Made by a program: the position numbers and the translations under genes | Shown: piece after piece, positions 7,769 to 14,844 of the stretch | How the letters are laid out: every line of letters starts with the position of its first letter | Position numbering within the stretch: the first letter of the stretch is position 1 | The notes under the pieces: generated by a model | Told to the model about the DNA's origin: nothing | The model's input: the letters and a program-made list of their open reading frames with translations, nothing else | Database searches by the model: none | DNA from: DASXBJ01 sp036491755 | Lineage (GTDB): Bacteria > Chloroflexota > Dormibacteria > Dormibacterales > Dormibacteraceae | Direction: 5' to 3' | Assembly: GCA_036491755.1 (NCBI GenBank) | Contig: DASXBJ010000029.1 | Coordinates: forward strand, 1 to 22,390 | DNA: 22,390 nt

Positions 7769-7783
7769 CGGCCCGCAGGGCCG
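7769..7783 (-). other. Intercistronic GC hairpin between atpA and atpG
   Basis: A perfect 6-bp stem (CGGCCC and GGGCCG) with a 3-base loop lies in the 56-bp gap between the atpA stop and the atpG start. No T-run follows on the minus strand, so it is not an intrinsic terminator. It could affect mRNA processing or set the expression ratio between alpha and gamma; that is inference. Confidence 0.4.
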
Positions 7784-7797
7784 GGTGGGCTGGCCGC

Positions 7798-9597
7798 TCA
7801 CTCAGCCTTCTTCCGAGGAGTCCTCGTAGGGGACTTGGGCTTCGGCTCCTTCACCGGCTGGTCGAGCGCCGCCCGGATCTGGTTCAGCTGGGAAGGCCTC
7901 CCACCAGGCTCGTCGTCATCACCGGCCTTGACGGGGCCTGGCGCGTCCGCCGCATCGGCAGCTGGTTTGGGCGTCGCTCGAGGAGCGGCCTTGATCGGAG
8001 CCTGAGGGGCGGTCGCGGGCGGCGCCTCGGCGGCCGGGGGCGGCGTCGCCTGCGGGGCGGCAGCCGGCGCCGCGTCTGCCTTGGCCCCTTCCACGCCGAA
8101 CTGGTGGTTGAACGTCGCTATGGCGGACTTCAGACGCTCGAAGAGCTTGTCGTCCAGCGCCTTCTGCTTCTCGATGGTGGACAGCAGGTCGGCTTGCTCG
8201 GCCTTGAGGAACCGGATGAAGCCCGCCTCCCACTCGCGGACTCGAGCCACCGGCACCTTGTCGATGAAGCCTTGCGTGCCCGCATACAGCACGGCCACCT
8301 GCTCGGCCAGCGCCACCGGCTGGTACTTGTCCTGCTTCAAAAGCTCGGTCAGGCGCGCACCGCGCTCGAGCTGGTTGCGGGTCGAGCTGTCGAGGTCCGA
8401 GGCGAACTGGGCAAAGGCCGCGAGCTCGCGATACTGCGCGAGGTCGAGACGCAGCTGTCCCGCCACCTGCCGCATCGCCTTGGTCTGAGCGTCACCGCCG
8501 ACACGCGACACGCTGATGCCCACGTTCAGAGCGGGCCGCTGGCCGGCGTTGAACAGGTCGGCCTGCAGGTAGATCTGGCCGTCGGTGATGGAGATGACGT
8601 TGGTCGGGATGAAGGCGGAGACGTCGTTCGCCTGCGTCTCGATCACCGGCAGCGCCGTCAAAGACCCCCCTCCGTTGGCCTCGTTCAACTTGGCCGCGCG
8701 CTCGAGCAGCCTCGAGTGGAGGTAGAACACGTCGCCGGGGTACGCCTCACGGCCGGGCGGGCGGCGAAGGTTGAGCGAGAGCTCCCGATACGCCCACGCC
8801 TGCTTGGTCAGGTCGTCGTAGCAGCACAGAACCTCCTTGCCCTGCTCCATGAAGTACTCGCCCATCGCGCAGCCGGCGTACGGCGCGATGAAGTTCAGCG
8901 ACGCGGCGTCGGAGGCGGTCGCCGCGACGATGATCGTGTAGTCCATCGCCCCGTTTTCCTCCAGCGTGGCCGCGACCCGCGCGATCGAGGCTGCGTTCTG
9001 CCCGATCGCGACGTAGATGCAGATGAGGTCCTTGCCCTTCTGGTTGATGATCGTGTCCAAAAGGACGGTCGTCTTGCCTGTGAAGCGGTCGCCGATGATC
9101 AGCTCGCGCTGGCCACGGCCGATCGGGATCATGGCGTCGATCGCTTTGATGCCGGTCTGCACCGGACTGTCGACGCGCTGGCGCGTGATCACACCCGGCG
9201 CGATCTTCTCGATCGGCAGCGTCTTGTCGGTCTTCACCGGGCCTTTGCCGTCGAGCGCGACCCCTAGAGGGTTGACGACTCGGCCGATCAGCGCCTCGCC
9301 CACCGGGACCTCGAGCAGGCGTCCGGTGGTGCGGACCTCGTCACCCTCGTGCAGGTGGCTGTAGTCGCCGAGGATCACGGCGCGAACCTGATCCTCCTCG
9401 AGGTTCAGCGCAAGCCCGTACGTCTCGTGCGGAAACTCCAGCAGCTCGCCGGCCATCGCGTTCTGCAGGCCGTAGATCTGTGCGATACCGTCGCTGGTGG
9501 CGACGATGCGGCCAACATCGGTCGAGACCATCGTCGCGTCGAAATCCTTAAGGCGCTGCTTGATGACCTCCGAGATCTCTTTCGTGCTGATTCCCAC
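7798..9597 (-). CDS. atpA: F1Fo ATP synthase alpha subunit with long C-terminal extension
   Basis: This is the regulatory nucleotide-binding subunit of F1. The core (1-504) is typical. It contains the P-loop GDRFTGKT (169-176), YDDLTKQAWAYRELSL (260-275), RRPPGREAYPGDVFYLHSRLLER (278-300) and the arginine-finger segment ISVSRVGG with R365. Position 172 is Phe where nearly all homologs have Gln. From about residue 505 to 599 (bases 7798-8085) there is an extra tail, unusual because alpha subunits normally stop near 500-510. It is rich in Ala and Pro, has an acidic patch (DDDEPGG), and ends in a basic segment with many Lys, Arg and Pro. It looks disordered. The frame runs straight from core to tail with no stop, so it is a true extension. 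The start is GTG; TAGGAG overlapping the atpH stop is the likely ribosome site. Confidence 0.97.
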   Translation of the reverse strand: MGISTKEISEVIKQRLKDFDATMVSTDVGRIVATSDGIAQIYGLQNAMAGELLEFPHETYGLALNLEEDQVRAVILGDYSHLHEGDEVRTTGRLLEVPVGEALIGRVVNPLGVALDGKGPVKTDKTLPIEKIAPGVITRQRVDSPVQTGIKAIDAMIPIGRGQRELIIGDRFTGKTTVLLDTIINQKGKDLICIYVAIGQNAASIARVAATLEENGAMDYTIIVAATASDAASLNFIAPYAGCAMGEYFMEQGKEVLCCYDDLTKQAWAYRELSLNLRRPPGREAYPGDVFYLHSRLLERAAKLNEANGGGSLTALPVIETQANDVSAFIPTNVISITDGQIYLQADLFNAGQRPALNVGISVSRVGGDAQTKAMRQVAGQLRLDLAQYRELAAFAQFASDLDSSTRNQLERGARLTELLKQDKYQPVALAEQVAVLYAGTQGFIDKVPVARVREWEAGFIRFLKAEQADLLSTIEKQKALDDKLFERLKSAIATFNHQFGVEGAKADAAPAAAPQATPPPAAEAPPATAPQAPIKAAPRATPKPAADAADAPGPVKAGDDDEPGGRPSQLNQIRAALDQPVKEPKPKSPTRTPRKKAE

Positions 9598-9611
9598 TTC
9601 TTGGCTAACTC

Positions 9612-10142
9612 CTATGACGCCGCCAAACGGCGGCGCAGCTGGTGCAACTTGGTGGCGACGCTGGCGTCGACGAGCCGGTCACCGTACTGAACCTTCAACC
9701 CGCCCAGGATGCGCGGGTCGACGACGACCTCGAGCCGGACTTCGCGGCCGAGGCGTTGCGAGAGACCTTCCGCGACCCGAGCGCGCTCTCCGGCATTGAG
9801 CTCGACCGCCGTCGTGACCGTGGCTCGCACGCGTCCCGCCGCCTCGTCGACCAGGCGCTCGAACTCGCCGGCGATGCCGGCGATCTCTCCTACGCGGTCC
9901 GACTCGATGAGCAGCTTGGCCAGGTTGGTGGCCTGGGGATCCACAACGTGCGGGGCGGCTGAGATCAGCTCCATCCGGCGCTCCACGTCAATCGTCGGAT
10001 TGGTCAGCACCGCGGCGACCTCCTCATTCGCGAGCACGGCCCGCAGCTCGCCGAGGCGCCGGCTCCACGCGTCCATCTCATGGTCCTGCTCGGCGAGCTC
10101 GAAGACCGCCCGCGCATACCTCTTAGCCGCGGTTGTAGCCAC
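9612..10142 (-). CDS. atpH: F1Fo ATP synthase delta subunit
   Basis: The 176-residue peripheral-stalk subunit connects F1 (alpha N-termini) to the b subunits. The N-terminal helical domain begins with AAKRYARAVFELA, a typical family start, and the C-terminal part has DPRILGGLKVQYGDRLVDASV, the conserved GG(L/F)xxxxGdxxxDxS signature. Length is normal for a separate delta subunit. The start codon is GTG with GGAGGAG seven bases upstream. An out-of-frame ATG sits between them and is ignored. It follows atpF after 74 bp, the longest gap in the operon, and precedes atpA by 14 bp. Confidence 0.96.
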   Translation of the reverse strand: MATTAAKRYARAVFELAEQDHEMDAWSRRLGELRAVLANEEVAAVLTNPTIDVERRMELISAAPHVVDPQATNLAKLLIESDRVGEIAGIAGEFERLVDEAAGRVRATVTTAVELNAGERARVAEGLSQRLGREVRLEVVVDPRILGGLKVQYGDRLVDASVATKLHQLRRRLAAS

Positions 10143-10193
10143 CGGCCATCTCCTCCAGGTCCACGAAATGTGCGAGCTCGCGGGGACCCCGGG

Positions 10194-10211
10194 GGGCCGT
10201 CTCCAAGGCCC
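10194..10211 (-). other. GC-rich structured gap between atpF and atpH
   Basis: The 74-bp gap holds a short inverted repeat (GGGCC at 10194-10198 and GGCCC at 10207-10211, 8-base loop) next to a run of alternating G4 and C4 blocks (10181-10196) that can form competing hairpins. There is no T-run. It may stabilise or process the mRNA upstream of the atpH ribosome site; no function is shown. Confidence 0.25.
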
Positions 10212-10216
10212 GAGGT

Positions 10217-10732
10217 TTATTCGGCGCCACGAGCCACCTCCGCGATCGCGCGGTCGATCAGGTCGCGATGCCGCTTGTCGTCGAGGGTCTCGCCGATGAC
10301 CTTCTCGGTTGCGGACGCGACCAGGCCGGCGACCTCGGTGCGCACCGACCTCACGGCCTGGTCGCGCTCAGCCTCGATCTCCTTGCGCGCAGCCTCGACC
10401 GTGCGCTTCGATTCCTCCTCCGCCTTGTGGCGAAGCTCCTGGCGCAGCTGCTCACCGGACTTCGCCGCCGCGTCGATTACGCCCTGGGCAGTCCTGCGCG
10501 CGTCATCAAGCTTCGCCTGCGCCTCCTTCAGGCGAGCCTCGGCCTCGACGCGCGACTGCTCCGCCTGGCTCAGCTGCTCCGCAATCGCGCGCTGCCGAGC
10601 CTCGGCCAGCCGGACCACCTCGGGATAGACATAGCGGGCAAGGATGGCCAGCATCACCAGGAAGGTGATCAGCTCGACGATCACCGTTCCGTTGATGTCG
10701 ATGACACCGGCTGTGCCCGCCAGGAACGTCAT
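10217..10732 (-). CDS. atpF: F1Fo ATP synthase b subunit
   Basis: The 171-residue protein has one N-terminal membrane helix (about 15-36, IVELITFLVMLAILARYVYP) followed by a long charged helix rich in Ala, Glu, Arg and Gln (about 40-160). It forms the right-handed coiled-coil peripheral stalk that holds F1 to subunit a. Length and layout are normal for a single bacterial b subunit; no second b' gene is present, so a homodimer is expected. The ATG start is two bases after the atpE stop, and there is no strong separate ribosome site, which suggests translational coupling to atpE. Confidence 0.95.
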   Translation of the reverse strand: MTFLAGTAGVIDINGTVIVELITFLVMLAILARYVYPEVVRLAEARQRAIAEQLSQAEQSRVEAEARLKEAQAKLDDARRTAQGVIDAAAKSGEQLRQELRHKAEEESKRTVEAARKEIEAERDQAVRSVRTEVAGLVASATEKVIGETLDDKRHRDLIDRAIAEVARGAE

Positions 10733-10734
10733 CC

Positions 10735-10980
10735 CTAGTGGACCTGGGACAGGAACACGAACCCGAACGCCAGGTTGATGAAGTACATCGCCTCCACGAG
10801 GCCGACGATTGTGAACAGCCAGGGGATCATCCGGCCCTGCGCCTCAGGCTGCCGCGCGACGCCGCTGATGAATGCGTTGCCGGCGAGACCGTCGCCGAAT
10901 GCGGCGCCGACGGCGCCCAGTCCCATCAGTAGGCCGAAGCCGATCAGGGCTCCAGCGAGCTCGATTCCGTGGTCAGTCAT
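10735..10980 (-). CDS. atpE: F1Fo ATP synthase c subunit (rotor ring)
   Basis: The 81-residue hairpin has two membrane helices joined by the polar loop ARQPEAQGR (42-50). The ion-carrying carboxylate is E63 in GLVEAMYFINLAF. A second acid, D30 in FGDGLAGNA, faces it on helix 1. This pattern and the length match mycobacterial AtpE (Asp28 and Glu61, also 81 residues). The Na+-ligand Ser/Thr that normally follow the Glu in sodium-type rings are Ala64 and Met65, so proton coupling is most likely. Met65 occupies the place of M. tuberculosis Ala63, a bedaquiline contact and resistance position. The start ATG overlaps the atpB stop (ATGA) and has the best ribosome site in the operon, fitting the need for many c copies. 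Confidence 0.97.
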   Translation of the reverse strand: MTDHGIELAGALIGFGLLMGLGAVGAAFGDGLAGNAFISGVARQPEAQGRMIPWLFTIVGLVEAMYFINLAFGFVFLSQVH

Positions 10981-11855
10981 GAGTGTCCTCCTTGATCAAT
11001 GGTCGTCAACGTCGTCAAAGCTTTGCCTTCCCTGGTCGAAACGGTTGCGTGATCCGGGTCGTGATGCAGGTGGTCGATGCCCTCGCGGGCCATACCGAAG
11101 TAGATGACGGTCAGCAGCATGAAGATGAACGCCTGGATGAAGCCGATGAAGATGACGTCGAACGCTTTCCACAAGGCGAGCAGGGCGGCGCCGAGCACCG
11201 TCCCCCCGACCGTCCCCAAGACAGGTAGGGCCAGGGTCCCGAAGCTCGCGATCAAAGCGATCATCACGCCGCCGGCGAATATGTTGCCGAAGAGCCGGAG
11301 CGAAAGCGTGACCGGCTTGACGAGCTCCTCGATGATGTTCAGCGGCGTGTATATGGCCCGGCCCCACCACGGAAGCTCGAACGGCTTCGTGAACCGAAGC
11401 AGATAGCCTCGCCACCCGAGCACGCTGACGCTGTACCACTGGACCAGGCCGATGACTATCAGCGCCATCGCGAGAGTCTGGTTCACATCCGCATTGGCGC
11501 CGTGGAGCACCGGGAACAAACCGAGAGGCAGGATCTCCAGCCAGTTCGCGACGAGGATGTAGAGGAAGAGTGTCAGCGCAAGCGGGATGATGAAGAACGC
11601 GCCCGCATCCACGTTCTCCTTGATCAGGCCGCGCAGCAGGTCGTAACCCCATTCGAAGATCGCCTGCACCTTGCTCGGCTCACCCTCCCGGAGTCGTGCC
11701 CGGATCCAGAAGGCGACGGCCACGGTGGCGACAATCGCCAGCGCGCTCGAGATCAGGCTGTCGTAGTTGAATGTGCAGAGCGGCCCGCAACCAAGACTGA
11801 CGGTGGGATGCGTGCCGAAGTTGCTGTCGGCCTGGACCATGCCGGACAGGATCAC
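10977..11855 (-). CDS. atpB: F1Fo ATP synthase a subunit
   Basis: The integral membrane stator forms the two proton half-channels against the c ring. I start it at GTG 11855, which overlaps the stop of the upstream gene (GTGA) and has AGGGAG seven bases before it, giving 292 residues. The frame is open further upstream but without family character. About five or six hydrophobic helices are visible. The essential arginine is R187 in TLSLRLFGNIFAGG; VNQTLAMAL (124-132) and FIGFIQAFIFMLLTVIYFG are the other family segments. After the last helix there is an extra hydrophilic tail of nearly 40 residues with a His/Asp cluster (HLHHDPDH), longer than in most bacterial a subunits. Its stop overlaps the atpE start by four bases. 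Confidence 0.95.
   Translation of the reverse strand: MILSGMVQADSNFGTHPTVSLGCGPLCTFNYDSLISSALAIVATVAVAFWIRARLREGEPSKVQAIFEWGYDLLRGLIKENVDAGAFFIIPLALTLFLYILVANWLEILPLGLFPVLHGANADVNQTLAMALIVIGLVQWYSVSVLGWRGYLLRFTKPFELPWWGRAIYTPLNIIEELVKPVTLSLRLFGNIFAGGVMIALIASFGTLALPVLGTVGGTVLGAALLALWKAFDVIFIGFIQAFIFMLLTVIYFGMAREGIDHLHHDPDHATVSTREGKALTTLTTIDQGGHS
10987..10993 (-). promoter_or_regulatory. Strong ribosome binding site of atpE
   Basis: AAGGAGG, complementary to the 16S rRNA 3' end, lies six bases before the atpE ATG and inside the last codons of atpB. It is the closest match to the consensus among the atp genes here, consistent with high synthesis of the c subunit needed for the rotor ring. Confidence 0.7.
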
Positions 11856-12190
11856 GCTTTTGCTCCCTGGCGAACACCGGCGCCGACCATAACCAGCTGC
11901 GCCACCCCGATCCCGAGCGGAACCGTCCACGCGGAGCTCCGCAGGAGAAGGGCGGCCAGAAAAACGAGCGCGGTGAGCCCGAAGATGCGGATCAGGCTGC
12001 CGGCGACGAAAGGAGTTCCGCGACCCAGGACAGCCTGGATCAGGTAGCCGTTCATCGACCCCAGCAAAAGTCCCGCCGCGATCCCCATCCCGAGGGCCGC
12101 ATGACCGGCTGCAGCAGCGCCGACCGCGATCGACGCAGCCAGAACGGCGCAGGCCGTGACGGTCAGCTTCAGCACACCGGCGGACTTCAT
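11852..12190 (-). CDS. atpI: ATP synthase subunit I-like membrane protein
   Basis: The 112-residue protein has four predicted membrane helices (about 7-28, 30-54, 65-83 and 87-106), with GLLLGSMNGYLIQAVLGRGT in the second and third region, as in the AtpI/ATP-synt_I group. Members are thought to help c-ring assembly or Mg2+ supply, and they are often dispensable. The assignment rests on helix pattern, the LLGSMNGYL segment and location immediately before atpB, because sequence conservation in this family is low. The ATG overlaps the stop of the upstream small gene (ATGA), and the stop overlaps the atpB GTG. GGGAG lies eight bases before the start. Confidence 0.75.
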   Translation of the reverse strand: MKSAGVLKLTVTACAVLAASIAVGAAAAGHAALGMGIAAGLLLGSMNGYLIQAVLGRGTPFVAGSLIRIFGLTALVFLAALLLRSSAWTVPLGIGVAQLVMVGAGVRQGAKA

Positions 12191-12399
12191 CTCGAGAGCT
12201 CCCTTACCTTCAACCAGATGCCGGCCGCGCCGGCCGCAAGACCCACGAACAGCCCTACCAGGACGAAAACCGGCGCCGTGTGCAGCGCCCTGTCGAGTGC
12301 AACACCTCCGAGCAGCGGTAGCAGCACCGCCGCCGCCAGGTAGATCCCGATGCCGGCCATGTCAGCCCCCGTGGGGCCCGCACTCGAAGTGGGCGCCAT
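12187..12399 (-). CDS. AtpZ-like small membrane protein (putative F0F1-ATPase subunit, ATPase_gene1)
   Basis: The 70-residue protein starts at ATG 12399, supported by GGAGG just upstream; an alternative ATG at 12360 would give 57 residues. Two membrane helices are visible (about 15-30 and 40-60). The pattern GGVALDRALHTAPVFVLVGLF matches the small AtpZ/AtpQ-type proteins encoded ahead of atpI in many operons, in which a G-x-x-x-D-x-x-x-x-T-x-P motif joins the helices. These proteins have been proposed to form an Mg2+ or Ca2+ carrier with AtpI, or to act in assembly. It lies 13 bp after the TagO-like gene and overlaps atpI by four bases, so it is the first gene of the atp operon proper. Confidence 0.78.
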   Translation of the reverse strand: MAPTSSAGPTGADMAGIGIYLAAAVLLPLLGGVALDRALHTAPVFVLVGLFVGLAAGAAGIWLKVRELSR

Positions 12400-12412
12400 G
12401 CCCCTCCGAATT

Positions 12413-13525
12413 CTATCGGGAACCCGGATCGGCCAGCAGGCGGCGGAGGAACGGCGCGTTGATGCGCCATCCGGCGTGCTGCAGCAGGTCCGCGACGACC
12501 GTTGAAACAAGGGCGGCCGTCGCGACCATCACGACCGCCAGGACGCGGCCATGGCCGAAGATCGTCAGGCCGAGCGCACCGAGGAGCGCCGTCGCGCCGT
12601 AGAAGACGAAGCACGTCTGGCGTGGATCCAGTCCGAAGGCTTGCAGGCGGTGGTGCAGGTGCATGCGGTCCGGACGCGCGACCGAGGTGCGCTGCATGCG
12701 GCGGCGGAGGATCGCCCAGGCGGTGTCGGCGATGGGCAGCGCGAGGGCGAGCACCGGAGCGGCCAGGGCAAGCACGACGGCGACCTTGGCCACCCCCAGG
12801 ATCGAGATCATGCCCAGGGCGATGCCCAGGAAGTGAGCTCCCGAGTCACCCATGAAGATCCGGGCTGGATGGAAGTTGAAGATCAAAAAGCCGGCGCACG
12901 CCCCGGCGAGCGCGCCGCTCAGCTTGACGATCTCGATCTGGTTCAGCTCCCCGGCCGCCAGCATGAGGATGATGGCGACGATCGCCACGACGCCGGCTGC
13001 GAGACCGTCGACGCCGTCGAGCAAGTTGACGGTGTTCTGCATCCCGACCAGCCAGAAGATGCTGACGGGGGCCGCGAGCACCAGGCTGAACTGGAGGATG
13101 TGGTTGCCTGGGAGACGGACAAAACCGATCTGGATGCCGAATACGATCACCGCCAGCGCCGCCAGCACGATCTGCAGGCCGAGCTTCACCAGGGGCCTCA
13201 TGGATCGGCGGTCGTCGATGATCAGGAGGCCCATCGTCAGGCCGGACACCAGCAGCACAGCTGCCGCCTGGGCGTAGTCGGACAGGAACACGAGCACCGC
13301 CGCAGCGAAGCCCACGTACATCGCAAGCCCGCCGAGCATTGGCGTCGGCTTCTCATGCGCGTGGCGGCCGCCGGGCTCCGCGATGAGCCCGGTCTTGCGT
13401 GACAGCCAGATCGCGAGCGGAACGAAAACCGCGCACACCGCGAATGCCGCGAGCAAAGGCCACAGGCCGGGCAGCAGATGGTCGCGCAGGCTGCTGAGCC
13501 CGCTCGCGCCGAAGAAATCAGTCAA
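12413..13525 (-). CDS. Undecaprenyl-phosphate GlcNAc-1-phosphate transferase-like protein (TagO/WecA/MraY superfamily)
   Basis: The 370-residue polytopic membrane protein (about ten or eleven helices) has all family motifs. These are the Mg2+-binding LLIIDDR (100-106), NLLDGVDGLAAG (167-178), FNFHPARIFMGDSGAHFLG (216-234) and the C-terminal HLHH (289-292), the histidine motif of the WecA/TagO branch rather than MraY. It should transfer a HexNAc-1-phosphate, usually from UDP-GlcNAc, to undecaprenyl phosphate, starting teichoic-acid-like or other surface glycans. The start is TTG, overlapping the glyA stop by eight bases, with no good ribosome site; no ATG or GTG occurs before the first helix. 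It sits directly upstream of the atp operon. The TagA-like gene at the left edge would be a natural second enzyme in the same pathway. Confidence 0.92.
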   Translation of the reverse strand: MTDFFGASGLSSLRDHLLPGLWPLLAAFAVCAVFVPLAIWLSRKTGLIAEPGGRHAHEKPTPMLGGLAMYVGFAAAVLVFLSDYAQAAAVLLVSGLTMGLLIIDDRRSMRPLVKLGLQIVLAALAVIVFGIQIGFVRLPGNHILQFSLVLAAPVSIFWLVGMQNTVNLLDGVDGLAAGVVAIVAIILMLAAGELNQIEIVKLSGALAGACAGFLIFNFHPARIFMGDSGAHFLGIALGMISILGVAKVAVVLALAAPVLALALPIADTAWAILRRRMQRTSVARPDRMHLHHRLQAFGLDPRQTCFVFYGATALLGALGLTIFGHGRVLAVVMVATAALVSTVVADLLQHAGWRINAPFLRRLLADPGSR

Positions 13526-14792
13526 ACGCGTAAGGAACCGGAAAGCGGCGGCACAGCTCTAGCGCCCTCTCGTGGATGGAGTCGAGAGTCGCCGGGTCGT
13601 CGATGCGCTCGACGAGGTCGGCGATGCAATCGGCAATCTCGACCATCTCGGGCTCCCGCATGCCGCGAGTCGTCACGAGCGGAGTGCCCACCCGCACGCC
13701 GCTCGGGTTGAACTTCGAGGCCTCGTCGTACGGGATGGAGTTTCGGTTGAGCGTGATGCCGACCGTGTCGGCGATGTCCTGGACCTGCTTGCCGGTGCGC
13801 TTCTGCGGACGCAGGTCGATGAGCATCAGGTGGTTGTCGGTGCCGCCGCTGACCAGGCGCAGGCCGCGCTCCACCAGGCGGTCGGCCATGGCTTTCGCGT
13901 TGACGACCACCTGCTTGGCGTAAACCTTGAACTCAGGCTTCAGCGCCTCGCCGAAGCAAACCGCCTTGGCGGCGATCGCGTGCATGAGAGGGCCGCCCTG
14001 GGTGCCTGGGAACACGGCCGAGTCGACCGCCTTCTGCCAGTCGTTGCGGCACAGGATGATCGCGCCCCACGCGCCGCGGAGAGTCTTTTGGGTCGTCGTC
14101 GTGGTGATGTCCGCGTAGGGAATGGGCGACGGGTAGACGCCGCCGGCGACCAGGCCCGCGACGTGCGCCATGTCGACGAAGAAAGTCGCGCCCACCGAGT
14201 CGGCGATCTGCCTCATGCGAGCCCAGTCCACGATCCTGGAGTACGCCGAGAACCCGCCCAGGATCATCTTCGGCCGCACCTGCTCGGCCAGCTTTGCCAT
14301 CGCTTCGTAGTCAATCCTCTCCGTCTCGCGATCGACCCCGTAGGAGTGGATCTCGTACAGCTTGCCGCTGAAGTTGGCAGGACTTCCGTGGGTGAGGTGC
14401 CCGCCGGCGGAGAGGTCCATGCCCATCACCCTGTCGCCAGGTTGGCAGACCGCCATGTACACGGCGGCATTCGCCTGAGAGCCGGCATGCGGCTGCACGT
14501 TCACGTATTCGGCGCCGAAGAGTGTCTTGGCACGCTCGACGGCAAGCGTCTCGATCTTGTCGATCACCTCCCCGGTGCCGCCGTAGTAGCGCCGGCCCGG
14601 GTAGCCCTCCGCGTACTTGTTGGTCAGCAGGGTGCCGAGAGCCTCGAGGATGGCCGGGCTCGTCAGGTTCTCCGACGCTATCAGCTCGAGCGTCTCGGAC
14701 TGCCGCTTGAACTCCTTGCGGATGAGGTCGGCGATCTCGGGGTCTTCTCTGTCGAGGGCACGAAACGACATCGTGGTGATGGGCGGCGTCAC
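13518..14792 (-). CDS. glyA: Serine hydroxymethyltransferase
   Basis: This PLP enzyme interconverts serine plus tetrahydrofolate with glycine plus methylene-tetrahydrofolate in the cytoplasm. The 424-residue protein has ELIASENLTSPAILEA (36-51), NKYAEGYPGRRYYGG (58-72), the PLP-contacting FVDMAHVAGLVAGG (205-218) and the Schiff-base lysine K236 in TTTTTQKTLRG. Normally the residue before the lysine is His (THKTLRGPRGG). Here it is Gln235, and the following PRG is AWG (241-243); the rest is orthodox. I use the GTG at 14792; ATG at codon 8 is the other choice. Neither has a clear ribosome site, and TAGCAT six bases before the GTG resembles a -10 element for a leaderless message. The stop overlaps the TagO-like start. 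Confidence 0.97.
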   Translation of the reverse strand: MTPPITTMSFRALDREDPEIADLIRKEFKRQSETLELIASENLTSPAILEALGTLLTNKYAEGYPGRRYYGGTGEVIDKIETLAVERAKTLFGAEYVNVQPHAGSQANAAVYMAVCQPGDRVMGMDLSAGGHLTHGSPANFSGKLYEIHSYGVDRETERIDYEAMAKLAEQVRPKMILGGFSAYSRIVDWARMRQIADSVGATFFVDMAHVAGLVAGGVYPSPIPYADITTTTTQKTLRGAWGAIILCRNDWQKAVDSAVFPGTQGGPLMHAIAAKAVCFGEALKPEFKVYAKQVVVNAKAMADRLVERGLRLVSGGTDNHLMLIDLRPQKRTGKQVQDIADTVGITLNRNSIPYDEASKFNPSGVRVGTPLVTTRGMREPEMVEIADCIADLVERIDDPATLDSIHERALELCRRFPVPYAFD

Positions 14793-14844
14793 CCCACGAT
14801 GCTATCCCCGATCCCTCTCCGCTCGCCGGGAGGCGGCGGCTTCG

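Noticed and set aside
7732..9267. 511-codon open frame on the plus strand opposite atpA
   Set aside because: It is antisense to a fully conserved gene, its translation is Arg/Asp/Val-rich with no family motif, and long antisense frames are expected in high-GC coding DNA.
10735..10980. Sodium-coupled c ring
   Set aside because: A second acid is present on helix 1, but the Ser/Thr that follow the ion-binding Glu in Na+ types are Ala and Met, and the sequence matches proton-type mycobacterial rings.
14793..14844. Possible glycine or tetrahydrofolate riboswitch before glyA
   Set aside because: The gap to tsaC is only 52 bp, far too short for either riboswitch, and no matching conserved core is visible.
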